Below, piece after piece: positions 19,775 to 28,679 of a stretch of 64,000 bases of DNA. The notes beneath the pieces are model-generated. The model made no database searches, had not been told where the DNA came from, and was given only the letters and a program-made list of their open reading frames with translations. Source of the stretch: Oceanospirillaceae bacterium (GTDB taxonomy: Bacteria > Pseudomonadota > Gammaproteobacteria > Pseudomonadales > Oceanobacteraceae). Within the stretch, counting starts at the first letter, position 1. Each line of letters opens with the position of its first letter. The position numbers and the translations under genes were made by a program. Location: contig PBQA01000016.1 in NCBI GenBank assembly GCA_002724925.1, positions 1 to 64,000 on the forward strand, in the 5' to 3' direction.

Positions 19775-21933
19775 TCAATGTCTTCCAGGCCGGCAGGTTC
19801 ATAGTGCTCAGTAACACCAGAAGCTGTCGATCGCTCCCAGGTTTGCAGATAGGCTTCTGCAGATGTCATGACGGCTTCGTACGTTCGGGCCGGTGCCTGC
19901 TGGCGTAAGTCTTCAATGAAGTCCGCCAGCATTCCGTAGTGGGCCATGCCGTCCTGATTAAAATCGAACGTTCGGTTACCTGAGGTCTGCCGGTTAAATT
20001 CGATACCAAACTCTGAAATAAATGGATAATTTAACGGATTCGTTGCCACATCAGCTCGTGGACCCGGCTGACCTCCGAGGCCGCTCATGTCCGTACCGAT
20101 ACCCACACCGTTCAGGTATTGGGTGTCGGCAAGAATATCCAGATAACGATCCACCCGACGGACCATGTCTGTGGCATCACTGTTATAAGGTGCCACAAAT
20201 CCACCCGCTTCTATTAAGCGCTGGGTATTACGATGCACCGCTCCACCAGGTGCGTTAAGCATCCAACTGTGAGTCGACAGTACACCGCTGTACCCTCGGG
20301 CCTCTGCTATATCCATGACCGCGGTGGCTGTCGCGTCACTCATATGATCCAGCTCGACCATCATCTTCAGATCAATCATGCGATTAACCAGATAGCTTCC
20401 TAATGGGCTCAGACCGTGTTGATTGCAATGCGGACGCGATTCGTCATAGTCGGGATTCAGGTGTACGACATCGAGAATTTCCCGTATCACCGGAATATCA
20501 CCAATCAAAGGGAACCCGGATGTCATTGGCTTACCGTGGGTATGCGGGGCACATTCTTCTGTCTCAAAGAAGCGTCCGGAAGACAACAAATGGCCAATAT
20601 TAATAAAACCACTTTCTACGACTGAACCTGCAAGCTGGTTATCGAATTTATGCGTCGGATAAAGAGAGCGCACGCCCAGGTCATAGACCTCCTGCAGTTG
20701 CGATTCTATCGTCTCGCGCGTGCAGTAATCGTTGAGCCCGCAATTAAATGTTTCTGAAGCCTCAATGCCGAGCACGACGGCCATACGCCCGGCGGCAATA
20801 GTCTCACGCGCTTCCTGAGGAGTGGTCACAATGTGGAAGAACCCCTTACCTGGGCCTCCCGCCTGAGCGTCGACGTACTCTTCAAGCTCACGCAGTCGTT
20901 GTGCTTGCAGACGAATCGAGTCCATCACATTGCAGCTGTTCGGGTTGATCCAGGAGGCAGGGTTTATTCTGCTCTGAGCCCAGCAAAGCACTTCATTTTC
21001 TACCAGATTGGTGACCATGATGCGCAACCCTGAAAGGTAAGCACGCTCCATCCATTTATAGTAATAACCCGAGTGGCTCATCTGCTGGTGATTTGGCCAC
21101 CATAGAAAATCGGGCCACCCACGGGTGTCATAGCGGTTGTTGATATCGTTGAATGTATAAAGGTTACCAATCAGATCGAGCGAGCCGTCTTTTCCGTGAA
21201 GGTGCGACGAATCCTTAAGTGCTTCTTCAACGCCAAACCGGTGGAAAGGCTCACCGGCCATAAATTTACCGCCCATAAACTCATACGACGAAATATGTGT
21301 GTGGGCGTCAATATAGCCACGAACAGGTAAATCGACGTCGCCTTTTAACGCATCACGATCTCCGTGAGCATTCACTGTGACTTCAGGGAACTGGCTGCAC
21401 CCGTCCAACTCAACAAAGTTCAGGGCTGTTTCTTTATTGAGAGAGAATACGTCGAGGGTGCTGGTGAAGTAGAGTTCGCCATTTCGAATGCGATGAGCTA
21501 ACTGAAAACCAGTTTGTGCGTTGTGAAGTGTATAACCATCACCATCACGCTCCAATTTCCATTCTGCGCGGTTATTCGCTGTCTCCGTCGCTCTCACTAT
21601 CGCCGTCGTGCTCGCACCAAGATAGCTGCTGGAAGCATCGCGCAATAAGAAGTGCTGGTGCTGGCTGGGTTTCAGATAGAAGCGACTGGCGCTGGCAGAT
21701 GAATCTCCAGAAAACGAGTAGGACGGGAATCCGTCTGCCCATCCCGGATTCTCTTCAAAGCGCAGCCAATGACCAGTCCCTGGAGACTGGATGCCGATAC
21801 ATCGCTGCGCCAGACTCGCCACACTGCCTTGATAAGGCTCGGCGAGTTCAAGAGCAGGAGGAGACGACATTGCAATTGCATTGACGGACGACAGCAGAAA
21901 ACTCACTGCGACCCATGAGCGAAACCCAGACAT
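19771..21933 (-). CDS. secreted amidohydrolase / M19-like peptidase with trefoil-like N-domain
   Basis: The 720-aa product has a signal peptide (WVAVSFLLSSVNAIAMS). Residues about 40-180 form a repetitive aromatic, Gly-rich region resembling a beta-trefoil or fascin-like domain. From about 205 a TIM-barrel metal hydrolase begins: GYIDAHTHISSYEF (HxH), VVLGIEASE, GVRSLYPTHKFDNQLAGS, MVELDHMSD, VLSTHSWM and IGTDMSGLGGQPGPR. Several of these match the membrane dipeptidase (M19) pattern, but the family fit is loose. It probably acts in the periplasm or outside on an amide or peptide. It is convergent with the CMD-like gene. Confidence 0.7.
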   Translation of the reverse strand: MSGFRSWVAVSFLLSSVNAIAMSSPPALELAEPYQGSVASLAQRCIGIQSPGTGHWLRFEENPGWADGFPSYSFSGDSSASASRFYLKPSQHQHFLLRDASSSYLGASTTAIVRATETANNRAEWKLERDGDGYTLHNAQTGFQLAHRIRNGELYFTSTLDVFSLNKETALNFVELDGCSQFPEVTVNAHGDRDALKGDVDLPVRGYIDAHTHISSYEFMGGKFMAGEPFHRFGVEEALKDSSHLHGKDGSLDLIGNLYTFNDINNRYDTRGWPDFLWWPNHQQMSHSGYYYKWMERAYLSGLRIMVTNLVENEVLCWAQSRINPASWINPNSCNVMDSIRLQAQRLRELEEYVDAQAGGPGKGFFHIVTTPQEARETIAAGRMAVVLGIEASETFNCGLNDYCTRETIESQLQEVYDLGVRSLYPTHKFDNQLAGSVVESGFINIGHLLSSGRFFETEECAPHTHGKPMTSGFPLIGDIPVIREILDVVHLNPDYDESRPHCNQHGLSPLGSYLVNRMIDLKMMVELDHMSDATATAVMDIAEARGYSGVLSTHSWMLNAPGGAVHRNTQRLIEAGGFVAPYNSDATDMVRRVDRYLDILADTQYLNGVGIGTDMSGLGGQPGPRADVATNPLNYPFISEFGIEFNRQTSGNRTFDFNQDGMAHYGMLADFIEDLRQQAPARTYEAVMTSAEAYLQTWERSTASGVTEHYEPAGLEDID

Positions 21934-22124
21934 AGCATCACCTTTATTATTCTTATTTTTTTTAAATTTTAGTTTTGTAGCTTCAACCTACGTGTATTAC
22001 GAAGGGCGGCCAAGGAGTAAATTCGGTTCGGCCCGAAAAGAACCAAGTCAGGCCTACTGGAACCATCGTTCATCTGGCGGTAGAGTAGCGACTGACTTTT
22101 TACTCTGATTCCCGGGCCACTCTG

Positions 22125-22982
22125 ATGAATTCAAGATTGTTTCTTCGACTGACGACAACTGCGCTGTTCGCTACTTTTCTTGCATCCTGCGCAACCTTAA
22201 AAGGGATCGTCGATGTTAAAAAACCCACCGCTGAAGTTGCAGGCGTTTCTCTCGGCAGCCTGTCACTGGAACAAGCGACGCTGTTAGTGGACGTTGCTGT
22301 CAGCAACCCGAACGGATTTGCCCTGGATGCAGCGGGCTTTGATCTTGATCTGGGGGTCGCTGGATCTCCTCTTGCCTCAGTTAATCAACCAGACGCTACG
22401 GTAACCGTACCCGCCAATGGCACGGAGTCGGTTCAGCTTCCTGTTACGCTTAAATTTACTGACCTAGCCAACGCGATTGATGGACTGAGCGGTAAAAACG
22501 CGGTCGATTACACAGTTGATGGCAATGTGCTTATGGATATTCCGGTCATGGGCAATATCAGCATCCCGGTAGACTTCAAGGGCACCTTACCCATCCCTCA
22601 ATTGCCACAGATCAGCTTCAGCGATATCAGTCTTTCGGATGTCAGCTGGAGCGGTGCCAAGCTGATGCTGAGTCTCGATGTCGAGAACCCGAATGCGTTC
22701 GGGCTGGATCTGAAGTCTCTGGCTTATAACCTTCAGGCTGAAGGAAAATCACTGGGGAAAGGCACATTGAACAGCGTTAAGCTCGAGCAAGGTCAGTCAC
22801 AGAAAATCGATATCCCACTGGAAGTCAGCCTGACCAATCTGGGAATCAGCCTCTTCCGGATGCTCTCTGGTGGTGAGGCAGTAAAGGTGGGGATCGACGG
22901 TAGCGCCGACGTCGCGCCTGACATTGGTCTCTGGAAACCTGAACCACTGCAGTTCAAAGCGGAGCGCACCCTGAATCCATAA
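22125..22982 (+). CDS. LEA14/WHy-domain lipoprotein
   Basis: The 285-aa product has a lipoprotein signal (LFATFLASC, lipidated Cys near residue 22). Two tandem LEA type 2/WHy modules follow: LEQATLLVDVAVSNPNGFAL near 60-80 and GAKLMLSLDVENPNAFGLDL near 185-205, each with the VxNPN signature. WHy proteins are linked to stress tolerance in bacteria and plants; the role here is inferred. It stands alone, convergent with the stator-like operon whose last gene begins 20 nt away. Confidence 0.85.
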   Translation: MNSRLFLRLTTTALFATFLASCATLKGIVDVKKPTAEVAGVSLGSLSLEQATLLVDVAVSNPNGFALDAAGFDLDLGVAGSPLASVNQPDATVTVPANGTESVQLPVTLKFTDLANAIDGLSGKNAVDYTVDGNVLMDIPVMGNISIPVDFKGTLPIPQLPQISFSDISLSDVSWSGAKLMLSLDVENPNAFGLDLKSLAYNLQAEGKSLGKGTLNSVKLEQGQSQKIDIPLEVSLTNLGISLFRMLSGGEAVKVGIDGSADVAPDIGLWKPEPLQFKAERTLNP

Positions 22983-23001
22983 GGCCTGAATCCCGCGCGC
23001 T

Positions 23002-23460
23002 TCAGACTGGGTAAAAGGGGTAATCCTGGCGGAATCGCTCCATCGAGAAGAGCTCGTCAAGCTGTTCAGACAGCCGACGGCTCTTACGGCCGTCCAATCC
23101 CAGGTATTTAAGTTCCGCCAGGCAATCCGGGCAGATACTGAGCGTTTTCTCCGGGTCACGGGTACTGGCTTTGATGCTTTCAGCATCCCGAAGTCGATGC
23201 AGCTCATGACAGGCAGCGAGATGTATCTGCCCTTCTCCTTCCACCCAAACCCTCGAATTTTTCAGTGCCAGCGTACGATCCGGCAGTATACGTAACTGCC
23301 CCGGTAACGCGTTCAGTGAGCCCTTGGCCAGTTGATCGCGCTCGCCAAAGGTCAGCTGATGCTCTGGGTCGAATTCGACAAAGTGTCCGTACCCATCTGC
23401 CCCCATACGGTGCTTAAGGGCATTAAACTCGGGTTCGTCCAGAAAGTTATATAGCTTCAT
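23002..23460 (-). CDS. small Cys/His (probable zinc) protein of stator-like operon
   Basis: No family is recognised with certainty. The 152-aa protein has a likely metal site of H80, C84 and H88 (IHLAACHELHRL) plus C110 and C113 (SICPDCLAELKYLG). The order H-x3-C ... CxxC-L-x2-L-x-Y resembles a zinc-binding domain seen beside or fused to nuclease domains in some bacterial proteins, but no HNH residues are visible. Its ATG overlaps the end of the ZorB-like gene by 4 nt, so it is the third gene of that operon and probably works with the membrane motor. It could be a soluble effector or adaptor. Confidence 0.6.
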   Translation of the reverse strand: MKLYNFLDEPEFNALKHRMGADGYGHFVEFDPEHQLTFGERDQLAKGSLNALPGQLRILPDRTLALKNSRVWVEGEGQIHLAACHELHRLRDAESIKASTRDPEKTLSICPDCLAELKYLGLDGRKSRRLSEQLDELFSMERFRQDYPFYPV

Positions 23461-24173
23461 GGCTGAACCCTATCGAGTATGGTGGCAATGCGGCCTTCGG
23501 CATCAGTGCGAACGCGAAACTCTACCCGCCGGGATGCCGAGCCCAACTCGCTTCCGGCGTCATCTCTCACCACTTTCGCTGATGACAACCCGTTGGCGGT
23601 CAGGTGTGCCTTCAACCAGCTTTTATCATCAGCAACCGGTTTCAGGCCTAACACGTAGGCAAGCGTAGAACGGGTCCGCTCTTGTGACAGGTTCATATTG
23701 AGAATGTAGGCTTCATCGTCTGAACGGGCGCCAAACCAGCCGCTGGAAGTATGCCCTTCTATGCGCACTTCAAGAATGTCGTCGCGATATTGTTCCTGAG
23801 TAATGATGCGTACATAACGGGGAAAAAAGTCGTCGAGAATGGCCTGAAATTCCGGTTTTAGCTCAGCCTCACCCTTATCGAACAGAACATCAGTATTATT
23901 AAAACGGAAGGCGAGGTCTTCATCGAGTTCTGCGCCCCACCTCGACATATCATCAGCAAACTCGGTCTGAAGATCTTTATAAAGTTGGGTGCGCAGCTGG
24001 TCATACAGAATGGCAACATCACGGATTTTATCGCGCTCAGTTTCCACGTTAATCATAAAGACTACGGATACCAGCATGAACACCATCATCAAACCGGCCA
24101 TTAAATCCGAAACGGCAACCCAGTGACCTTCGTGATCCTGAGAGTCATCAAGCTTTTGCGAGTCGTCGAGCAT
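23457..24173 (-). CDS. ZorB/MotB-like OmpA-domain protein
   Basis: The 238-aa protein has a short cytoplasmic N-terminus, one membrane span near residues 22-42 (VSDLMAGLMMVFMLVSVVFM) with Asp23 at the place of the proton-carrying Asp of MotB/ZorB, a linker, and a C-terminal OmpA-like peptidoglycan-binding domain (VRIEGHTSSGW near 127-137, then NLSQERTRSTLAYVL near 152-166). It starts 2 nt after the ZorA-like gene and overlaps the third gene by 4 nt. In Zorya defence systems ZorA and ZorB form a proton-driven stator. The third component here differs from the known ZorC, ZorD and ZorE. Confidence 0.75.
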   Translation of the reverse strand: MLDDSQKLDDSQDHEGHWVAVSDLMAGLMMVFMLVSVVFMINVETERDKIRDVAILYDQLRTQLYKDLQTEFADDMSRWGAELDEDLAFRFNNTDVLFDKGEAELKPEFQAILDDFFPRYVRIITQEQYRDDILEVRIEGHTSSGWFGARSDDEAYILNMNLSQERTRSTLAYVLGLKPVADDKSWLKAHLTANGLSSAKVVRDDAGSELGSASRRVEFRVRTDAEGRIATILDRVQP

Positions 24174-24175
24174 GG

Positions 24176-25417
24176 TCAGTCCTCAACCTGGCGGGCCATA
24201 TTCACCAACTCTGTCAACTTGTCAGTGAGCGGACTGTAATCAGAGACAAATTTCTCAGACAGTGCCGTTAACTGAAGACCGAACGCACGCAGCGCTTTAT
24301 TGAGCTCTTCCTCCATGCCGGTATCCAGCTGAGCGACCTGTCGCTCGAGGCGCTCGCCCAGTTTCTGCATGTGCTGCTGACTTTGTTGTTGCTGGCTAAG
24401 AAGCTGCTCCTGGCTCTCGACCATCACTTTATTCAGTTGCGAAGTCAGCTCTTTCTGTGTCTGGCTCAGCTCTTCTGTGGCCCAACGCTGCTGTGACTGA
24501 ACTGCATCGGACATACCTTGAGTCAGAACTGACAGGCGTTCCTCCAATTTAGGCAGCCCCTCAGCAGCGTTGTTGACCATGTCGGCGAGGCTCCCCAATT
24601 GCGAATGAATGTTCAGTCGCTGAGTTTCGAGCCCAGTGAGTAATTCCTGCAGTGATTCTGATATCCCGTTGAATGCGTTGGCATTACGAACCATGTACTC
24701 AAAAGCATTACTGGCTTCCTTCATCAGTGCCGAAGATCGCTCCTGCTCTGAAATCAGCTCATCAAGCTGTGTCCGGTAGGTTTGTTGCCACTCAAGCATC
24801 GCAACGACAGACTCATTCAGCTGTTTGAAGTTTTCACCGTATTGCTCGTTGATCTTGGTGTTGAACTCATTCATTACTGTGCGAATGGCATCAACCAGCG
24901 CTTTCGCATTTGCGTCAGCCATCTTTTGTTGATACGTCGTTAATACGTCGATTAACTGGTCGAAGCGGCGCTGAGAAGCGCTATGCTGCTCAGCAAGTTC
25001 TGCTCTGAGGCTCTGCTCTGATCCATCATGAAGTTGCTTCACCAAAGCTTGCAGAGACAGATCGAGGTCATCCACGGTGGCGGCGCGATGTTGTGTTGAC
25101 GCTCGCCTGCCCGCTTGCTCTACAGCGGCCCGTATTTTCAGCGTCAGTGCAGCAAAGAGACCAGCAATAGAGGTCCAGAAGGCCGTTTTAAGGCCATCCA
25201 TCAGCCTGGGAACACTGCCCTGAATATCGGCGGTATCAAAATGCCACAGACCAAGCGCTACCCCAAGGAAGGTACCAAAGATACCAATACTGGTCAGAAT
25301 CGCGGGCGCTACTTCGGCTGTCTTCGATGAGTACCGGAACAAGTGGAAGAAAATGCCAAGTGCAAGCACAGCGCCAATGAGTACCAGCGTCCATACCGAG
25401 AATTGTTCCAACACCAT
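24176..25417 (-). CDS. ZorA/MotA-like proton channel with coiled-coil tail
   Basis: Three membrane spans lie near residues 8-28, 36-60 and 78-98. The segment LTSIGIFGTFLGVALGLWHFD followed by LMDGLKTAFWTSIAGLFAALT is very like ZorA and the ExbB/TolQ/MotA channel core. From about residue 100 to 400 the chain is a long Gln/Glu/Leu-rich coiled coil with a QEQLLSQQQQSQQHMQ stretch; in ZorA such a tail reaches into the cytoplasm and is thought to signal to the effector. It is the first gene of a three-gene operon. Not a flagellar motA: the partner and tail differ. Confidence 0.75.
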   Translation of the reverse strand: MVLEQFSVWTLVLIGAVLALGIFFHLFRYSSKTAEVAPAILTSIGIFGTFLGVALGLWHFDTADIQGSVPRLMDGLKTAFWTSIAGLFAALTLKIRAAVEQAGRRASTQHRAATVDDLDLSLQALVKQLHDGSEQSLRAELAEQHSASQRRFDQLIDVLTTYQQKMADANAKALVDAIRTVMNEFNTKINEQYGENFKQLNESVVAMLEWQQTYRTQLDELISEQERSSALMKEASNAFEYMVRNANAFNGISESLQELLTGLETQRLNIHSQLGSLADMVNNAAEGLPKLEERLSVLTQGMSDAVQSQQRWATEELSQTQKELTSQLNKVMVESQEQLLSQQQQSQQHMQKLGERLERQVAQLDTGMEEELNKALRAFGLQLTALSEKFVSDYSPLTDKLTELVNMARQVED

Positions 25418-25640
25418 AATACGTAGCCTGACAGGTTATTTATTGCATCACACAGAGTCAGTTTAGTCGTTATTTACGCTTTCGCCGGGAAGCTCTTTCA
25501 TGACACCTTTACCATCCTCCATCGGCATTTACGCCAAACCTCACGTAAAACAGCACAGGCTGGCCGGTGAATCAGCGAAATTATTGAAAACAAAGAAAAA
25601 ATCCCTGCCTGTCTCAGCCCAAGAAATTTACATTTGGGGT

Positions 25641-25670
25641 TTGCGAAGCAGTGATTTTACTGGTTAGAAT
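25641..25670 (+). promoter_or_regulatory. probable sigma-70 promoter of fadE
   Basis: TTGCGA at 25641-25646 and TAGAAT at 25665-25670 are 18 nt apart. ACTGGTTAGAATGCCAG overlapping the -10 box is weakly palindromic and could bind a fatty-acid regulator; that part is speculative. Confidence 0.4.
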
Positions 25671-25680
25671 GCCAGCCTCA

Positions 25681-25707
25681 CGCGCGAGTGAGTAACCGCC
25701 TCGCGCG
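25681..25707 (+). promoter_or_regulatory. leader hairpin upstream of fadE
   Basis: CGCGCGAG and CTCGCGCG form a perfect 8-bp stem around an 11-nt loop, about 60 nt before the fadE start and just after the predicted promoter. No T-run follows, so it is not a simple terminator; it may stabilise the mRNA. Confidence 0.4.
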
Positions 25708-25768
25708 CTGGAAGTATGAAAAAACAGAAATAATAACGGCCTTTGGGCCACCTTTTTGAGGTACTGAT

Positions 25769-28267
25769 ATGACTACGACAATCTGGAGCCTGCTCCTTGT
25801 TGGCGCACTGGTCGCTCTGACTTACAAGCGTAGCTCGCTGAAAGTTGCAGCCGGTGTTATGGCTGCTTTCACAGTGGCTGCTTTCGTTTTCGGCGCAGCA
25901 ACTGCTGTTACCGTAATCTCTCTGATCGTTGCTGGCGCACTGGGCGTACTGAGCCTTGATGGTTTCCGTACCAACACTGTGACTAAGCCGATCTTCAACT
26001 TCTACAAGAAGATTCTGCCACAGATGTCCGACACCGAGCGCGAAGCTCTGGAAGCCGGTACTGTCTGGTGGGATGGTGAACTGTTCTCAGGTAAGCCTAA
26101 CTGGCAGATGCTGCTGAACCACCCTAACCCGACTATTCCTAAAGAAGAACAGGACTTCCTGGACAACCAGGTTGCAACTCTGTGCTCTATGGTAGATGAG
26201 TGGGAAATCAGCCAGAACGGTGACCTCTCTAAGGAAATCTGGGACTACATCAAGAAAGAACGTTTCTTCTCGATGATCATTCCTAAAGAATACGGCGGTC
26301 TTGGTTTCTCTGCTCAGACTCAGTCTGCTGTTCTTCAGGCACTGACTGTCTCTGGTGCTACCTTCTCTACCGTGGGTGTTCCTAACTCTCTCGGCCCAGG
26401 TGAGCTGCTGCTTAAGTACGGTACTCAGGATCAGAAAGATCACTACCTGCCACGCCTGGCTGACGGTCGTGAGATCCCATGTTTCGGTCTGACTGGCCCA
26501 CGTGCTGGTTCCGACGCTACTTCTCTGCCAGACGTTGGTGTTGTATGTAAAGGCACTTGGGAAGGCAAAGAAGTTCTGGGTCTGAAACTGAACTTTGAAA
26601 AGCGTTACATCACTCTGGCACCGGTTGCGACCGTTGTTGGTCTGGCGTTCCGCATGTTTGACCCAGAAGGTCTTCTGGGCGACAAGAAAGATGTTGGTAT
26701 TACTGTAGCGCTGCTGCCACGCCACCTTGAAGGCATGGAAATCGGTAACCGTCACAAGCCTATCGGTTCTCCGTTCATGAACGGTCCGATCTTCGGTAAA
26801 GACGTATTCATTCCACTGGACTTCATCATCGGTGGTGCTGACATGGCTGGTCAGGGCTGGCGCATGCTGGTTGAGTGTCTGTCTGTTGGTCGTTGTATTA
26901 CTCTGCCTAGCTCCGGTGCAGGCGGTGGTAAATACTCTATCGCGGCTACTGGTCCTTACTCACGTATCCGTCGTCAGTTCAATGTGCCGATTGCTAAGCT
27001 GGAAGGTGTTCAGGAGCGCATCGCGCGTATCGCTGGTAACACTTACACCGCTGGCGCTGCTGCTCGCGTCACTGCTATCGCTATTGACGAAGGTCACAAG
27101 CCGTCTGTTCCTTCAGCGATTCTGAAGTACAACCTGACCGAAATCGCTCGTGCTGTTGCTAACGACACCATGGACGTTCACGGTGGTAAAGCGATTATTC
27201 GTGGTCCTAAGAACTACGTTGAGTCTGGTTACTCTTCGGTTCCTGTTGCGATCACGGTTGAAGGTGCAAACATCCTGACCCGTTCTATGATCACCTTTGG
27301 TCAGGGCGCGATCCGTTGTCATCCTTTCGTACTGCCAGAAATGGAAACTGCGAAAGCGAACGACCTGAAAGGCTTTGATAAGGCACTGTTTGGTCACTTC
27401 GGTTTCATCTTCTCTAACATGAGCCGTGCGCTGGTTCTGAACCTGACTAACGCTGCCTTCACTGGCGTACCTGTGTCTGGTCCTACCAAGCAGTACTACA
27501 AGCAGCTGAACAAGTATGCTGCTTCTTTCGCTATCTGTGTCGACATCGCGATGTCTACTCTGGGTGGCGAACTGAAGTTCCGCGAACTGATCTCTGCGCG
27601 TCTGGCCGACATGGTTTCTAAGATGTACCTGGCTTCTATGGTTCTGAAACACTGGGCTGACCAGGGTTCGAACAAAGAAGACCTGCCACTGGTTCAGTAC
27701 TCTATCGAGAAACTGTTCTTCGAATTCGAAGAAGCGCATGAAGCCTTCCTGCAGAACCTGCCAGCACGTCCTGCTGCGTGGATGCTGAAAGTTCTGACTA
27801 TGCCTCTGGGCCGTCGTGCTAAAGCACCTAACGACAAGCTGGTTGCTAAAGTTGTCGACCTGGTTTCTTACCACACCGACACTCGTGAGCGTCTGATTCA
27901 GGGTGCTTACCGTGGCGAGAAGTACGGTACTGCTTACAGCAACGGTCTTCGTAACCCGCTTGCTGTATACGACAGCCTGCTGGACCGTGTTGAGAAAGCT
28001 GAAGGCATCTACAAGAAAGTTGGCGATGCAATCAAAGCTGGCAAGTACGACGAAGCGACTCTGTCTATTGAAGGCCGTATCAACGAAGGCGTTGAAATGG
28101 GCATCCTGACAGCCGATGAAGGCGAATTCATGATCGCGTTCGAGAAAGATGTTCTGGATATGGTTCACGTTGACCACTTCCCTCTGGAGCACTTCGGTAC
28201 TGTTGCTGAAAACCACGACAAAGCAAAAAAGACCTCTAAAAAGAAGTCTGACGAAGCTACTGCTTAA
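25769..28267 (+). CDS. fadE: acyl-CoA dehydrogenase FadE
   Basis: FadE performs the first, FAD-dependent step of fatty-acid beta-oxidation. The 832-aa length, two N-terminal membrane spans (residues 2-60) and the acyl-CoA dehydrogenase core (PKEYGGLGFS near 174, FGLTGPRAGSD near 243, GQGWRMLVE, SSGAGGGKYS, HGGKAIIRGP) match the long FadE type. The C-terminal third is the DUF1974 region typical of it. Codon use is extremely biased (GGT, CGT, CTG, TCT, CCA), which implies very high expression and leaves long open frames on the opposite strand. The C-terminus is lysine-rich (KAKKTSKKKS). Confidence 0.95.
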   Translation: MTTTIWSLLLVGALVALTYKRSSLKVAAGVMAAFTVAAFVFGAATAVTVISLIVAGALGVLSLDGFRTNTVTKPIFNFYKKILPQMSDTEREALEAGTVWWDGELFSGKPNWQMLLNHPNPTIPKEEQDFLDNQVATLCSMVDEWEISQNGDLSKEIWDYIKKERFFSMIIPKEYGGLGFSAQTQSAVLQALTVSGATFSTVGVPNSLGPGELLLKYGTQDQKDHYLPRLADGREIPCFGLTGPRAGSDATSLPDVGVVCKGTWEGKEVLGLKLNFEKRYITLAPVATVVGLAFRMFDPEGLLGDKKDVGITVALLPRHLEGMEIGNRHKPIGSPFMNGPIFGKDVFIPLDFIIGGADMAGQGWRMLVECLSVGRCITLPSSGAGGGKYSIAATGPYSRIRRQFNVPIAKLEGVQERIARIAGNTYTAGAAARVTAIAIDEGHKPSVPSAILKYNLTEIARAVANDTMDVHGGKAIIRGPKNYVESGYSSVPVAITVEGANILTRSMITFGQGAIRCHPFVLPEMETAKANDLKGFDKALFGHFGFIFSNMSRALVLNLTNAAFTGVPVSGPTKQYYKQLNKYAASFAICVDIAMSTLGGELKFRELISARLADMVSKMYLASMVLKHWADQGSNKEDLPLVQYSIEKLFFEFEEAHEAFLQNLPARPAAWMLKVLTMPLGRRAKAPNDKLVAKVVDLVSYHTDTRERLIQGAYRGEKYGTAYSNGLRNPLAVYDSLLDRVEKAEGIYKKVGDAIKAGKYDEATLSIEGRINEGVEMGILTADEGEFMIAFEKDVLDMVHVDHFPLEHFGTVAENHDKAKKTSKKKSDEATA

Positions 28268-28287
28268 TTGCTGATGTCGTAAGAAAG

Positions 28288-28311
28288 AGCCCCGCACCGC
28301 GGGGCTTTTTT
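28288..28311 (+). terminator. terminator of fadE
   Basis: AGCCCCGC-ACC-GCGGGGCT is a perfect 8-bp stem followed by six T residues. Confidence 0.92.
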
Positions 28312-28358
28312 GTGCCCGCTTTTCGGGTATTATCAATACGGTCACTAAGGAGAGAGCA

Positions 28359-28679
28359 ATGCTGATCAGTAATATGGAAGTCGTGCCAGGTAAACGTATT
28401 ACCCAGCATTTAGGGATGGTTCAGGGCAGCACTGTCAGAGCCAAGCATGCCGGCCGGGATATTATGGCGGGCTTTAAGAATATCTTCGGTGGTGAGCTGA
28501 AGGGATACACCGAGCTCTTGAGCGAGTCCCGGGAAGAAGCCATAGAGCGCCTGAAACAACAAGCCGCCGCCTTGGGGGCTAATGCTGTTATTAACGTGCG
28601 ATTTTCAACCTCATCCATTGCCGCCGGCGCTTCCGAAATTTTCGTGTACGGCACAGCAGTAACGGTAGAAGACCGGTGA
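28359..28679 (+). CDS. YbjQ family (UPF0145) protein
   Basis: The 106-aa product carries the YbjQ/DUF74 signature: GMVQGSTVRAKHAGRDIMAG near residues 24-43, then the helix EAIERLKQQAAALGANAVINVRF. Family members form homopentamers; a heavy-metal role has been proposed but not shown. GGAGAG lies just before the ATG. The stop overlaps the GTG start of the next gene, a second family member. Confidence 0.88.
   Translation: MLISNMEVVPGKRITQHLGMVQGSTVRAKHAGRDIMAGFKNIFGGELKGYTELLSESREEAIERLKQQAAALGANAVINVRFSTSSIAAGASEIFVYGTAVTVEDR

Larger units (their letters stand above)
25418..25768. other. intergenic with fadE promoter and leader
   Basis: No gene is seen in this 350-nt divergent gap. It carries the probable fadE promoter (25641-25670) and a GC-rich leader hairpin (25681-25707). 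The left part should hold the stator-operon promoter, but I cannot mark one. Confidence 0.6.

Noticed and set aside
26087-26755. 222-aa minus-strand frame opposite fadE
   Set aside because: Same cause; no ribosome site or family.
27113-28345. 410-aa open frame on the minus strand opposite fadE
   Set aside because: It is a mirror of strong codon bias in fadE, has no recognisable domain, and its composition is dictated by the fadE reading.
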